Part shown: one piece after another, positions 1-8,423 of the stretch | Position numbering within the stretch: the first letter of the stretch is position 1 | Layout: the number at the start of each line of letters is the position of its first letter | NCBI RefSeq assembly: GCF_022179085.1 | Contig: NZ_BPQE01000002.1 | Span: forward strand, 62,001 to 126,000 | DNA length: 64,000 bases | Direction: 5' to 3' | Origin: Methylobacterium aerolatum | Lineage (GTDB): Bacteria > Pseudomonadota > Alphaproteobacteria > Rhizobiales > Beijerinckiaceae | Made by a program: the position numbers and the translations under genes | The notes under the pieces: model-generated | Databases searched by the model: none | Told to the model about the DNA's origin: nothing | The model's input: the letters and a program-made list of their open reading frames with translations, nothing else

Positions 1-207
1 GGCAAGGCCGCCTCGGGCGAGGAGGAGAGCTTCGAGGGCGGGCTCCTCGAATATCCCCACTACACGCGGCCCCGCGAATGGGAGGGCCGGGCCATCCCGG
101 AGGTGCTGTGCGGGGGAAACCACGGCGCCATCGCCCGGTGGCGCCGGTCGGAGGCCGAGCGGATCACCGCCGAGCGGCGGCCCGACCTGCTGCGCCGTCC
201 GGACTGA
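1..207 (+). CDS. trmD: tRNA (guanine-N1-)-methyltransferase, C-terminal part
   Basis: This is the last 68 codons of a gene that begins left of the window. The residues include a [11 protein letters not shown] segment, IPEVL and a GNH...I.RWRR segment, which are typical of the C-terminal half of TrmD. TrmD uses S-adenosylmethionine to make m1G37 in tRNAs and so prevents +1 frameshifting. The knotted SAM-binding site lies mostly upstream of the window edge and cannot be judged here. The stop is TGA at 205-207. In many bacteria trmD sits with rpsP, rimM and rplS, but only the downstream side is visible here, and it is a convergent small gene rather than rplS. Confidence 0.85.
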   Translation, partial: GKAASGEEESFEGGLLEYPHYTRPREWEGRAIPEVLCGGNHGAIARWRRSEAERITAERRPDLLRRPD

Positions 208-216
208 CTTGGACGG

Positions 217-396
217 TCAGGCGGCTTCGAGGTCCAGCACCGGACCGTCCGGATCCATCAGGAGCGGATCGAATTCGAGCCTCTGCACCTGGGGGCGCTC
301 CAGCGGTTCGCCCCGCCGCGCCCGCGGCACGAGCATCAAGCTGCAGGCGAGCACGAGCGCGCAGGCCACGACGGTCGCGGCATCTTCGAAGGACAT
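217..396 (-). CDS. Small single-pass membrane protein, function unknown
   Basis: A 59-residue protein of unknown function. After a short acidic N-terminus (MSFEDA) it has one hydrophobic segment at about residues 7-23 followed by RARR, so an N-out or N-terminally anchored single-pass protein is likely. The rest is polar and acidic. I chose the ATG at 394-396 because an AGGTG ribosome site lies just upstream; a TTG at 414 would add six residues. It converges on trmD with a 9-base gap and faces away from serC. I do not recognise a family, and the gene call rests on frame, start signal and composition only. Confidence 0.5.
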   Translation of the reverse strand: MSFEDAATVVACALVLACSLMLVPRARRGEPLERPQVQRLEFDPLLMDPDGPVLDLEAA

Positions 397-435
397 GATG
401 CACCTGAAACACAACGCGGTACGCCACCGACCCTA

Positions 436-470
436 GCGGGCCGGTCTTAACCGGCGGTATGTCGGCCCGC
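436..470. other. Hairpin-forming region between the small membrane gene and serC
   Basis: GCGGGCC at 436-442 can pair with GGCCCGC at 464-470, and CCGG at 441-444 can pair with CCGG at 451-454 as an alternative inner stem. The element lies in the divergent region that should hold the promoters of both flanking genes. There is no T tract, so I do not call it a terminator. Its role is unknown. Confidence 0.35.
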
Positions 471-539
471 CGGGGTGCCGTCCCGGTGCGGGGCGGGCTT
501 GCTTCGGCGGGCAAATCGGCGCATGCGCGTCGGCGGGAC

Positions 540-583
540 ACTCCTCCCCAACGAGGAGCGCCCATCTGCAAGGATGGATCATC
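540..583 (+). promoter_or_regulatory. Putative serC leader RNA (two hairpins, second one holds the ribosome site)
   Basis: Two small perfect hairpins end just before the serC start. The first pairs CTCCTC (541-546) with GAGGAG (553-558). The second pairs CCATC (562-566) with GATGG (573-577) around the loop TGCAAG. The purine stretch AAGGA at 570-574, the likely Shine-Dalgarno, is half loop and half stem. A conserved serC leader motif is known upstream of serC in alphaproteobacteria; matching this copy to it is by position and layout, not by a covariance search. Confidence 0.6.
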
Positions 584-1753
584 ATGAGTGCTCGCCCCAC
601 CACGCGCCCGCGCGTGAACCATTTCTCGTCCGGCCCCTGCGCCAAGCGCCCCGGCTGGACCCCGCAAGCCCTGGCCGATGCCGCGCTCGGCCGCTCGCAC
701 CGCTCCCCCCTCGGCAAGGCCAAGCTCGCGCAGGCGATCGACCTGACCCGCGAGATCCTCCAGGTTCCGTCCGATTACCGGATCGGCATTGTCCCGGCCT
801 CCGATACGGGCGCCGTCGAGATGGCGATGTGGACGATGCTCGGCTGCCGCCCCGTGGCGGTCGCCGCCTGGGAGGCCTTCGGCAAGGAGTGGGTCACCGA
901 CGCGCTCAAGCAACTGAAGATCGACCCCACGATCCACCAGACGCCCTACGGCGTGCTGCCGGACCTCGCGGCGATCGACACGAAGCACAGCGACGTGGTC
1001 TTCACCTGGAACGGCACCGCCGCCGGGGTGAAGGTGCCGGACGGCGACTGGATCGCCGCCGACCGCGAGGGCCTGACGATCTGCGATGCCACCTCGGCGG
1101 CCTTCGCGCAGCCGCTCGCCTGGGACAAGCTCGATGTCGTCACCTTCTCCTGGCAGAAGGTGATGGGCGGCGAGGCCGCGCACGGGATGCTGATCCTCTC
1201 GCCCCGCGCCGTGGCGCGGCTGGAGAGCCACACCCCGGCCTGGCCGCTGCCGAAGGTCTTCCGCCTCACCAGCGGCGGCAAGCTGATCGAGGGCATCTTC
1301 AAGGGCGACACGATCAACACGCCGTCCATGCTCGCGGTGGAGGATTACCTGGACACCCTGGCCTGGGCGAAGGGACTCGGCGGCCTGGCCGCCCTGCACG
1401 CCCGGGCCGACGCCAACGCGGCGGCGATCTATGCCTGGGTCGACCGTACCCCCTGGGTGGCGCCGCTCGCCGTCGATCCGGCGACGCGCTCGAACACCGG
1501 CGTCTGCCTCGTGATCGCCGATCCCGACGTGCTGGCCAAGGGCGATGCCGCCGTCGCCGCCCTGGCCAAGGGCATCGCCGCGCGGTTGGAGAAGGAGGGC
1601 GTCGCCCTCGACATCGCGGCCTACCGCGACGCGCCCGCCGGCCTGCGGATCTGGTGCGGGGCCACGGTGGAGACCGCCGACGTCGAGGCCCTGCTGCCCT
1701 GGCTCGATTGGGCCTTCGCCCAGGAGAAGGCCGCGCTCACCGCCGCGGCCTGA
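584..1753 (+). CDS. serC: Phosphoserine aminotransferase
   Basis: A 389-residue PLP enzyme that converts 3-phosphohydroxypyruvate and glutamate to O-phosphoserine, the second step of serine synthesis in the cytosol. The N-terminal [35 protein letters not shown] and [14 protein letters not shown] segments match the alphaproteobacterial SerC type; Lys192 in SWQK is the expected Schiff-base lysine. The ATG at 584 follows AAGGA with 9 bases of spacing, inside the leader hairpin. serA follows on the same strand after a 228-base gap that contains a dispersed repeat, so the two may or may not share one transcript. In a methylotroph, serine-cycle flux would make this pathway branch notable, but that is inference. 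Confidence 0.95.
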   Translation: MSARPTTRPRVNHFSSGPCAKRPGWTPQALADAALGRSHRSPLGKAKLAQAIDLTREILQVPSDYRIGIVPASDTGAVEMAMWTMLGCRPVAVAAWEAFGKEWVTDALKQLKIDPTIHQTPYGVLPDLAAIDTKHSDVVFTWNGTAAGVKVPDGDWIAADREGLTICDATSAAFAQPLAWDKLDVVTFSWQKVMGGEAAHGMLILSPRAVARLESHTPAWPLPKVFRLTSGGKLIEGIFKGDTINTPSMLAVEDYLDTLAWAKGLGGLAALHARADANAAAIYAWVDRTPWVAPLAVDPATRSNTGVCLVIADPDVLAKGDAAVAALAKGIAARLEKEGVALDIAAYRDAPAGLRIWCGATVETADVEALLPWLDWAFAQEKAALTAAA

Positions 1754-1804
1754 AGACCCGCGCCCTCCCCTCGAAGAGGACGCTTCGACCGCTCGAAGCC
1801 TCAC

Positions 1805-1900
1805 CCGTCATCGCGAGCGAAGCGAAGCAATCCAGGGATCCGCCACGGTTCGGAATTGCCCTGCTACCCTGGATCGCTTCGCTGACGCTCGCAATGACGG
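1805..1900. repeat. Dispersed ~95-bp inverted repeat, family A, copy 1
   Basis: The left end reads CGTCATCGCGAGCGAAGCGA and runs into AGCAATCCAGG; the right end is CCTGGAT...GCTCGCAATGACGG, the reverse complement of the left. Copies in varied states occur near 3602, 8317, 15331, 16575, 28609 and 47540. It sits between serC and serA. The ends also create a short open frame, which explains spurious N-terminal extensions of neighbouring genes. Confidence 0.85.
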
Positions 1901-1981
1901 CGAGGGTTCGAGGCTCGCCGCCCCCTCAGCGACGGGGATACGCGCCCGCACGTCCATCCCCCTTCCAGCGCCGGAGGCCCC

Positions 1982-3589
1982 ATGCCCGCGCACACCCAGC
2001 CCCCCAAACGCGTCCTCGTGTCCGATGCCCTCTCCGAGGCGGCGATCCGCATCTTCCGGGACCGCGGCATTGCCGTCGATTTCCGGCCCGATCTCGGCAA
2101 GGACCGGGAGGCCCTGATCCGCGAGATCGGCGCCTATGACGGGCTCGCCATCCGCTCGACCACCAAGGTCACTCCGAAGGTGCTGGAGGCCGCGACCCGG
2201 CTGAAGGTGATCGGCCGGGCCGGAATCGGTGTCGACAACGTCGATGTCCCCGCCGCCACGGCCAAGGGCGTGATCGTGATGAACACGCCCCACGGCAACG
2301 CCATCACCACGGCCGAGCACGCCATCGCGATGATGTTCGCCCTCGCCCGCCAGATCCCGCAGGCCGACGCCTCGACGCAAGCCGGAAAGTGGGAGAAGAA
2401 CCGCTTCCTCGGCGTTGAGCTGACGGGCAAGACGCTCGGCGTCGTCGGCTGCGGCAATATCGGCGCCATCGCCGCCGAGCGCGGCATCGGGCTGAGGATG
2501 AAGGTGATCGCCTACGATCCCTTCCTGTCGGCGGAGCGGGCGGTGGCGCTCGGCGTCGAGAAGGTCGAACTCGACGATCTGCTTACGCGGGCCGACGTCA
2601 TCACCCTGCACGTCCCCCTCACCGAGAAGACCCGCAACATCCTCTCCGCCGGGGCGCTGGCCCGGACGAAGCCCGGCGTGCGGATCGTCAACTGCGCCCG
2701 CGGCGGCCTGCTCGACGAGGCGGCGCTCAAGGCGGCCCTCGATTCGGGCCATGTGGCGGGCGCGGCCCTCGACGTGTTCCTGGAGGAGCCGGCCCGTGAG
2801 AACCCGCTCTTCGGGCATCCGAACGTGGTGTGCACGCCGCATCTCGGCGCCTCCACGGCGGAGGCGCAGGAGAACGTGGCGCTGCAGGTGGCCGAGCAGA
2901 TCGCGGCCTATCTCAATGACGGGGCCATCGCCAACGCCGTGAACTTCCCTGCGATCAGCGCCGACGAGGCGCCGCGCCTGCGGCCCTTCGTGGAACTGGC
3001 GGAGAAGCTCGGCTCCTTCCTCGGCCAGCTCACGGAGGCGCCGGTCACCGGCATCCGCGTCGTCTACGAGGGCGCGGTCGCGGAGATGAACACCCGCGCG
3101 CTGACGGCGGCGGCGGTGACGGGCGTGCTGCGGGCCTTCCGCTCCGACGTGAACATGATCTCTGCGCCGAGTCTCGCCCACGAGCACGGCATCGTGGTGG
3201 ACGAGGTCCGCCGGGGCGGGGCGCTGACGACCTTCGAGTCGGTGGTGCGGATCACCGTCGAGGCGCAGGACATGCCCCGCGATGCGGCGGGCACCGTCTT
3301 CCAGGACGGCAAGCCCCGGGTGATCGAGATCCGCGGCATCGCCATGGATGCGGGCTTCGCGCCCCACATGCTGTACGTGCGCAATCACGACAAGCCGGGC
3401 TTCATCGGCCGTTTCGGCAGCCTGCTCGGCGAGGCGGGGATGAACGTCGCGACCTTCAACCTCGGCCGGGACCGGGAGGGCGGCGACGCCATCGCCTTCG
3501 TGGCGGTGGACGGTGCGGTGCCCGCCGAGGTCCTGGCACAGATCGCCGACATTCCGCAGGTGAAGCGGGTGCGCCCGCTGCGGTTCTGA
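1982..3589 (+). CDS. serA: D-3-phosphoglycerate dehydrogenase, long form with ACT domain
   Basis: A 535-residue NAD-dependent enzyme that oxidises 3-phosphoglycerate to 3-phosphohydroxypyruvate, the first step of serine synthesis. The N-terminal substrate half is followed by the Rossmann motif GVVGCGNIGAIAAERG and the catalytic set Arg (NCARGG), Glu (DVFLEEP) and His (TPHLGAST). Residues from about 320 form the intervening (ASB) domain, and the last 75 residues (YVRNHDKPGFIGRFGSLLG and on) form an ACT domain, usually the site of serine feedback. The ATG follows GGAGG closely. Length and domain order fit the long bacterial SerA type. It is followed by a repeat and a strong bidirectional terminator. 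Confidence 0.96.
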   Translation: MPAHTQPPKRVLVSDALSEAAIRIFRDRGIAVDFRPDLGKDREALIREIGAYDGLAIRSTTKVTPKVLEAATRLKVIGRAGIGVDNVDVPAATAKGVIVMNTPHGNAITTAEHAIAMMFALARQIPQADASTQAGKWEKNRFLGVELTGKTLGVVGCGNIGAIAAERGIGLRMKVIAYDPFLSAERAVALGVEKVELDDLLTRADVITLHVPLTEKTRNILSAGALARTKPGVRIVNCARGGLLDEAALKAALDSGHVAGAALDVFLEEPARENPLFGHPNVVCTPHLGASTAEAQENVALQVAEQIAAYLNDGAIANAVNFPAISADEAPRLRPFVELAEKLGSFLGQLTEAPVTGIRVVYEGAVAEMNTRALTAAAVTGVLRAFRSDVNMISAPSLAHEHGIVVDEVRRGGALTTFESVVRITVEAQDMPRDAAGTVFQDGKPRVIEIRGIAMDAGFAPHMLYVRNHDKPGFIGRFGSLLGEAGMNVATFNLGRDREGGDAIAFVAVDGAVPAEVLAQIADIPQVKRVRPLRF

Positions 3590-3601
3590 CGGTCCCCGGC
3601 C

Positions 3602-3690
3602 CGTCGCTGCGAGCGAATCAGCCCGGGGACGGAGGCCAGACTTCCGACCTTGGCGCCTCCCTGAATTGCCTCGCCTCACTCGCAATGACG
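3602..3690. repeat. Dispersed inverted repeat, family A, copy 2 (degenerate)
   Basis: The left end CCGTCGCTGCGAGCGAATCA and the right end GAATTGCCTCGCCTCACTCGCAATGACG match family A, but the left arm has decayed (no CAATCCAGG block). It lies directly after serA. Confidence 0.65.
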
Positions 3691-3707
3691 TGACGCCAAA
3701 TGAAAAC

Positions 3708-3744
3708 GGCCCCGGCTCGCGGGAGCCGGGGCCTTCTTTCTTCT
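3708..3744. terminator. Bidirectional intrinsic terminator between serA and amtB
   Basis: GGCCCCGGCTC (3708-3718) pairs perfectly with GAGCCGGGGCC (3723-3733) around GCGG, an 11-bp GC-rich stem. On the + strand it is followed by TTCTTTCTTCT for serA; on the - strand it is followed by GTTTTCA, serving amtB, which ends at 3758. The two genes converge here. Confidence 0.85.
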
Positions 3745-3757
3745 CACCCGGAAGGGA

Positions 3758-5260
3758 TCAGTAGTTGTAGGCCCGCTCGCCGTGGTCGGCGATATCGAGA
3801 CCCTCGCGCTCCTCCTCCTGCGTGACGCGCAGGCCGATCGTCAGGTCGACGAGCTTGTAGAGGATCGCCGAGCCGATGCCCGACCAGAGCAGGGTGAGGC
3901 CGACCGCCTCCGCCTGAATGATGACCTGGCTCATCATGTCGTAGGCGCCCACGACCAGCTCACCCGGCTTGGTGGAGTAGTCGGGGATGCCGACGCCGCC
4001 GAGCTTGGGATCGACGAGGATGCCGGTCGCCAGGGCGCCGAGGATGCCGCCGACGCAGTGCACGCCGAAGACGTCCAGCGAGTCGTCGTAGCCCAGCGCG
4101 TTCTTCACCGTCGAGCACATGATGAAGCAGACCACGCCGGCGACGAGGCCGAGCACGATCGAGCCCATCGGGCCGGCAAAGCCGGAGGCCGGGGTGACGG
4201 CCACGAGGCCGGCGATGGCGCCCGACACCATGCCGAGCAGAGACGGCTTGCCCTTCAGCGCCCACTCGGCGAACAGCCACGCCACCGCCGCGCCGCAGGT
4301 GGCGACGAAGGTGTTGAGCATGGCGAGCGCGGCGGTGCCGTTGGACTCGAGGTTGGAGCCGGCGTTGAAGCCGAACCAGCCGACCCACAGGAGCGAGGCG
4401 CCGATCATGGTCATGGTCAGCGAGTGCGGGGCGAGCAGGTCACGGCCGTAGCCGATGCGCTTGCCGAGCATCAGGCAGCCGACGAAGCCGGCGATGCCCG
4501 CGTTGATGTGCACCACGGTGCCGCCGGCGAAGTCGAGGGCGCCCTTCTGGAAGAGGAAGCCCGCGTCCTTGTTGACGGCATCCAGCGCAGCCTGGGCGGT
4601 CGCCTTCGAGGCGTCGTCCGTGGCGGCGGCGAGCGCCTTGGCGGCGGCGGCGATGGAGTCCGGCCCGGCCCAGTACCAGACCATGTGGGCCATCGGGAAG
4701 TAGATGACCGTGATCCAGAGGATCACGAACACCACCAGCGCCGAGAACTTCATCCGCTCCGCGAAGGAGCCGACGATCAGCGCGGGCGTGATCATGGCGA
4801 AGGTCATCTGGAAGCAGATGTAGACGTATTCCGGGATCACGACGCCGTTCGAGAAGGTCGCGACGTTGGAATTGGCATCGACGCCCTTCAGGAAGACCTT
4901 GGAGAAGCCGCCGACGAAGTCGTTGAGGCCGCCACCGTTGGTGAAGGCCATGCTGTAGCCGTAGAACACCCAGAGCAGGCCGGCGATCGCGACGATCGCG
5001 AAGACCTGGGTGAGGACCGAGAGCATGTTCTTGGTGCGCACGAGGCCGCCGTAGAAGAGGGCGAGGCCGGGTACGCTCATCATCAGCACGAGGGCCGACG
5101 ACACCAGCATCCAGGCGGTGTCGCCCTTGTTCGGGAGGGGCGCCGGGGGCGCGGCGGTGGCCGCCTCGGGCGCAGGCGTCTGCGCGAGCGAAGGCTCGAT
5201 CAGGAGGAGCGCGAGGGCCGCTCCTCCCAAGCCGAGCGAGAGGGCAGTACGGAGTTTCAT
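3758..5260 (-). CDS. amtB: Ammonium transporter Amt
   Basis: A 500-residue inner-membrane channel for NH4+/NH3. It has an N-terminal signal peptide (about residues 1-26, ending ...EPSLAQ), a Pro/Ala-rich linker, and then the Amt core with eleven expected membrane helices, including ALFYGGLVRTKNML, HMVWYW, GGTVVHINAG and DVFGVHCVGG; the last two carry the conserved pore histidines. I chose the ATG at 5258-5260, since the ribosome site (GGGAG) is better spaced from it than from the GTG two codons upstream. glnK lies 103 bases upstream on the same strand, the usual glnK-amtB operon, in which GlnK plugs the trimer when nitrogen is plentiful. Confidence 0.96.
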   Translation of the reverse strand: MKLRTALSLGLGGAALALLLIEPSLAQTPAPEAATAAPPAPLPNKGDTAWMLVSSALVLMMSVPGLALFYGGLVRTKNMLSVLTQVFAIVAIAGLLWVFYGYSMAFTNGGGLNDFVGGFSKVFLKGVDANSNVATFSNGVVIPEYVYICFQMTFAMITPALIVGSFAERMKFSALVVFVILWITVIYFPMAHMVWYWAGPDSIAAAAKALAAATDDASKATAQAALDAVNKDAGFLFQKGALDFAGGTVVHINAGIAGFVGCLMLGKRIGYGRDLLAPHSLTMTMIGASLLWVGWFGFNAGSNLESNGTAALAMLNTFVATCGAAVAWLFAEWALKGKPSLLGMVSGAIAGLVAVTPASGFAGPMGSIVLGLVAGVVCFIMCSTVKNALGYDDSLDVFGVHCVGGILGALATGILVDPKLGGVGIPDYSTKPGELVVGAYDMMSQVIIQAEAVGLTLLWSGIGSAILYKLVDLTIGLRVTQEEEREGLDIADHGERAYNY

Positions 5261-5363
5261 GGGCACAAGGCTCCCGGTCGCTGTCGCGTTATGGAAGGTC
5301 TGAGAGGGACGAGGGTGGTCGCAAGGGCGCTGCGGGCGGGGCCGGCGCGCACTCGTCGATCGA

Positions 5364-5702
5364 TCAGAGGGCGTCGGCGTCGGTCTCGCCGGTCCGGATG
5401 CGCACCGCCTTCTCGAGGGGCATCACGAAAATCTTGCCGTCGCCGATCTGGCCGGTGCGCGCGGCCCCGGCGATGGCGTCGATGACGCTGGAGGTCAGGT
5501 CGCTGGCCACGGCCACCTCGATCTTGAGCTTCGGCAGGAAGCTCACGGCGTACTCGGCGCCGCGATAGATTTCGGTGTGGCCCTTCTGACGGCCGTAACC
5601 CTTCACTTCGGTCACCGTCAGGCCGTGCACGCCGATGCCGGTGAGGGCATCGCGCACCTCTTCCAGCTTGAACGGCTTGATGATGGCCATCACGATCTTC
5701 AT
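5364..5702 (-). CDS. glnK: Nitrogen regulatory protein P-II (GlnK type)
   Basis: A 112-residue PII signal protein, the exact standard length. It binds ATP/ADP and 2-oxoglutarate and controls AmtB and nitrogen regulators. The T-loop GYGRQKGHTEIYRGAEY is intact with the uridylylation site Tyr51, and the B-loop region GAARTGQIGDGKIFV is complete. I chose the ATG at 5700-5702, seven bases from AGGGGGT; the GTG three codons upstream would overlap that site. GlnB and GlnK cannot be told apart by sequence alone; pairing with amtB favours GlnK. A sigma-54-like promoter lies about 110 bases upstream. Confidence 0.95.
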   Translation of the reverse strand: MKIVMAIIKPFKLEEVRDALTGIGVHGLTVTEVKGYGRQKGHTEIYRGAEYAVSFLPKLKIEVAVASDLTSSVIDAIAGAARTGQIGDGKIFVMPLEKAVRIRTGETDADAL

Positions 5703-5810
5703 GGGTGGCACCCCCTACTTGATCCTTGGGATCCGTCGCCGCTGCCCGACCGGCGCGGCACCCCGATCCGGGTGGCCCACATGGCCGGGATGGCCTGCGG
5801 TTGTGCCCCT

Positions 5811-5830
5811 CTATTCAAGGACTGTGCCAG
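5811..5830 (-). promoter_or_regulatory. Candidate sigma-54 promoter for glnK-amtB
   Basis: On the - strand the sequence reads CTGGCACAGTCCTTGAATAG. It matches the -24 element TGGCAC perfectly, with the right 5-base spacing to a -12 element TTGA (consensus TTGC). Predicted start is about 100 bases before glnK. NtrC/RpoN control of glnK-amtB is well known in proteobacteria. The -12 mismatch keeps confidence moderate. Confidence 0.45.
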
Positions 5831-5988
5831 CCAAGCTCGGCCATTGGGGCGCCGCGCGCGGCGGCCCATGCCTGCCCGTTGATCAGGGCGGCGCCCATCG
5901 AATGCGCATGCGCACGGCTTGATGCCTATCGCTTAGGCAAGCGGCGCAGAAATGTTCAGAAACACCACGCCACGTCGGCGAGGGTGCT

Positions 5989-6870
5989 TTAATCCAGGCG
6001 TGGGCGGATGAGCCCTTCCTGCGCCACGGAGGCGATGAGGTTGCCCGCGCGATCGAAGATCTGGCCCCGGGCGAAGCCCCTTGCACCCGTGGCCGCCGGG
6101 CTGTCCTGGGCGTAGAGCATCCAGGAGTCGGCGCGGAACGGCCGGTGGAACCAGAGGGCGTGGTCGAGGCTCGCCGCCTGGACCTGCGGATCGAATACCG
6201 AGCGGCGGTGCGGGATCAAAGACACATCGAGCAGGGTCATGTCCGAGGCGTAGGCCATCACCGCCTGATGCAGCGCCTCGTCGTCGGGCAGGTCGGCGGC
6301 GGCCTTGAGCCACACGTTGAAGACCGGCGCGCGGGGCCCGTCGTTGCGGTAGCGCTCCCAATCCACCGGCCGCAGCAGGATCGGACGCGGGCGGGCGAAA
6401 TAGGCGGCGATCGTGTCCGGCAGCTGCGCGTTGGCCGCGAGTTCCGGCCCGCCGGGCAGCCCGTCCGGCCCCGCCACGTCGGGCATCGCGGGCTGGTGGG
6501 TGAACCCCTCCTCGCGGATCTGGAAGGACACCGTGGTGGCGAAGATCGCCCGGCCGTTCTGGATCGCCTTGACCCGGCGGGTGGTGAAGCTCTGCCCGTC
6601 GCGGAGGCGCTCGACCTCGTAGACGATGGGCACGCGCGGGTCGCCCGGCAGGAGGAAGTAGGCGTGGAGGGAATGGGCGGGCCGGTCCGCCGGCACCGTA
6701 CGGGCGGCGGCGACGAGGGCCTGCGACACCACCTGCCCGCCGAACACGCGCCGCCACCCGGTCTTCGGGTTCTGGCCGCGAAACAGGTCGACTTCCAGCC
6801 GCTCCAGGTCGAGGATGGCGATGAGTTCCGCCACGGCCTCGGTCATCGCATCGGTGTCGGCGTCGGACAT
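5989..6870 (-). CDS. tesB: Acyl-CoA thioesterase II
   Basis: A 293-residue double hot-dog thioesterase that hydrolyses medium- and long-chain acyl-CoA to free acid and CoA. The GWRRVFGGQVVSQALVAA start, HSLHAYFLLPGDP and SFTTRRVKAIQNGRAIF of the first hot dog, and SLDHALWFHRPFR and GARGFARGQIFDRAGNLIASVAQEG of the second, are classic TesB motifs. The expected Asp (ASDMTLLD), Ser/Thr and Gln (VAQEG) of the active site are present. The ATG at 6868-6870 is used; Met9 is an alternative. It diverges from the UbiH-type gene at 7012 across 141 bases. Confidence 0.93.
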   Translation of the reverse strand: MSDADTDAMTEAVAELIAILDLERLEVDLFRGQNPKTGWRRVFGGQVVSQALVAAARTVPADRPAHSLHAYFLLPGDPRVPIVYEVERLRDGQSFTTRRVKAIQNGRAIFATTVSFQIREEGFTHQPAMPDVAGPDGLPGGPELAANAQLPDTIAAYFARPRPILLRPVDWERYRNDGPRAPVFNVWLKAAADLPDDEALHQAVMAYASDMTLLDVSLIPHRRSVFDPQVQAASLDHALWFHRPFRADSWMLYAQDSPAATGARGFARGQIFDRAGNLIASVAQEGLIRPRLD

Positions 6871-7011
6871 GGGTCAGGGATCCGGGGGCCGGTGGTTTCC
6901 GTTCTCGGCCCAGACGCGACATAGGCTGGGGCCTCGGCGCGGTCCATGGGTGGCCGGGCCGCCCGCTCCATGGCCCGCTCCATGGCCAACGCCCGCTGAC
7001 AGAGAGCTTGG

Positions 7012-8295
7012 ATGACCGCCACCGACGCGACCCGCCCTTCCCCGGAGGCCTCCCGCCGCCCGAGCCGCGCCGTCCTGATCGCAGGCGGGGGTCTCGTGGG
7101 CCTGACCCTGGCCCTCGCCCTCAAACGCGCCAACGGCCCGGCGCTCGGCGTCACCGTGCTCGACCCGAACGGCGTGGCCCCGGAGCGCCAGCGCGGCCGT
7201 GCCTACGCCGTCGCGGCCGGCGGTCGGCGGATGCTGACGCAACTCGGCGTCTGGGCGCGCCTGGAGGGCGCGGCGGAGCCGATCACCCGCATGGAGATCA
7301 GCGACAGCCGGGTCTCCGACCCGGTGCGGCCGACCTTCCTGAGCTTCGACACCGAGACCGGGCGCAGGCCGGAGGATCCCTTCGCCCACATGGTCGAGGC
7401 GGAGCCCTTCGCGGCGGCGCTCGCGGCGGCCTGCGCCGAGGCGGACGTCGCCGTGGCGCGGGCGGGCGTGGTCCGGGCCGCCTGCGAGGGTCCGCGGATC
7501 GTCGCGACCCTCACCAGCGGCGAGACGCTGGCCGCCGACCTCCTTGTGGCGGCGGACGGAGCGCGCTCCCGCCTGCGCGAGGCGGCCCGCATCGGCTGGG
7601 TCGGCCGGACCTATCCCCAGGTCGGCATCGTGGCGACCATTGGCCACGAACGGCCGCATGGCGGCCGAGCCTTCGAGCATTTTCTGCCCTCCGGCCCCTT
7701 CGCCATCCTCCCGCTCCCCGATGGCGGGTCCCTCGGCCACCGCTCCTCCATCGTCTGGACGGAGCGGGCGGACGAGGCGGAGGCCCTCCTGTCGGGCGGG
7801 CCCGACGAGGTCATGGAGCAGATCGAGCGGCGCTTCACCCTCGATCTTGGAGCCCTGGCTCTGGAATCCGGCCCGTCGAGCCATCCGCTCGCGGTAGGGA
7901 TCGCGCGGGCGTTCCAGGCCGAACGCGTGGCCTTGCTCGGCGACGCGGCGCACATCATCCACCCGATCGCCGGGCAGGGCCTCAATCTCGGGCTGGCGGA
8001 CGTGGCGGCCCTGGCGGAGGGCGTGACGGAGGCGCTGCGCCTCGGCCTCGATCCCGGCGCGCCCGAGGTGCTTCGGGCCTACGAGCGGGCCCGGCGCTTC
8101 GACACGGTGGCGATGGCGGCGGCCACCGACGGGCTGAACCGGCTGTTCTCGAACGACACCCTTCCCGTGCGGCTCGCCCGCGACCTGGGCCTCGGCCTCG
8201 TGGACCGCCTGCCGGGCCTGAAGGGCTTCTTCATCCGCGAGGCGGCCCAGCGCAGCCGCACCGTGCCGCGGCTGATGCGGGGGGAGGCGCTGTAG
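7012..8295 (+). CDS. FAD-dependent hydroxylase of the UbiH/UbiF/Coq6 family
   Basis: A 427-residue flavin monooxygenase that probably hydroxylates the ring of a ubiquinone precursor at the inner membrane. The N-terminal Rossmann motif IAGGGLVGLTLALAL (about 22-36), the mid-protein VAADGARSRLRE (the DG motif) and the C-terminal GDAAHIIHPIAGQGLNLGL FAD-binding motif are all intact. The His-Pro-x-x-G-Q-G-x-N-x-G block is diagnostic of the family. Which ring carbon it hydroxylates cannot be read from sequence; alphaproteobacteria often use one broad UbiL/UbiH-type enzyme. The start ATG follows GAGAG. A family A repeat begins 22 bases after the stop. Confidence 0.88.
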   Translation: MTATDATRPSPEASRRPSRAVLIAGGGLVGLTLALALKRANGPALGVTVLDPNGVAPERQRGRAYAVAAGGRRMLTQLGVWARLEGAAEPITRMEISDSRVSDPVRPTFLSFDTETGRRPEDPFAHMVEAEPFAAALAAACAEADVAVARAGVVRAACEGPRIVATLTSGETLAADLLVAADGARSRLREAARIGWVGRTYPQVGIVATIGHERPHGGRAFEHFLPSGPFAILPLPDGGSLGHRSSIVWTERADEAEALLSGGPDEVMEQIERRFTLDLGALALESGPSSHPLAVGIARAFQAERVALLGDAAHIIHPIAGQGLNLGLADVAALAEGVTEALRLGLDPGAPEVLRAYERARRFDTVAMAAATDGLNRLFSNDTLPVRLARDLGLGLVDRLPGLKGFFIREAAQRSRTVPRLMRGEAL

Positions 8296-8316
8296 GGGTA
8301 GGGCGCACCTCCTTTT

Positions 8317-8410
8317 CGTCATCGCGAGCGCCAGCGACGCAATCCAGGGAAGCGGGACGTCTCCGGACGTGACGGATCCCTGGATTGCGTCGCTTCACTC
8401 GCAATGACGG
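8317..8410. repeat. Dispersed inverted repeat, family A, copy 3
   Basis: Ends CGTCATCGCGAGCGCCAGCG...CAATCCAGGGA and CCCTGGATTGCGTCGCTTCACTCGCAATGACGG are nearly perfect reverse complements. It fills the convergent gap between the UbiH-type gene and ppa and could form a long hairpin that ends transcription from both sides. Confidence 0.85.
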
Positions 8411-8423
8411 TGGCGTTGGAAGC

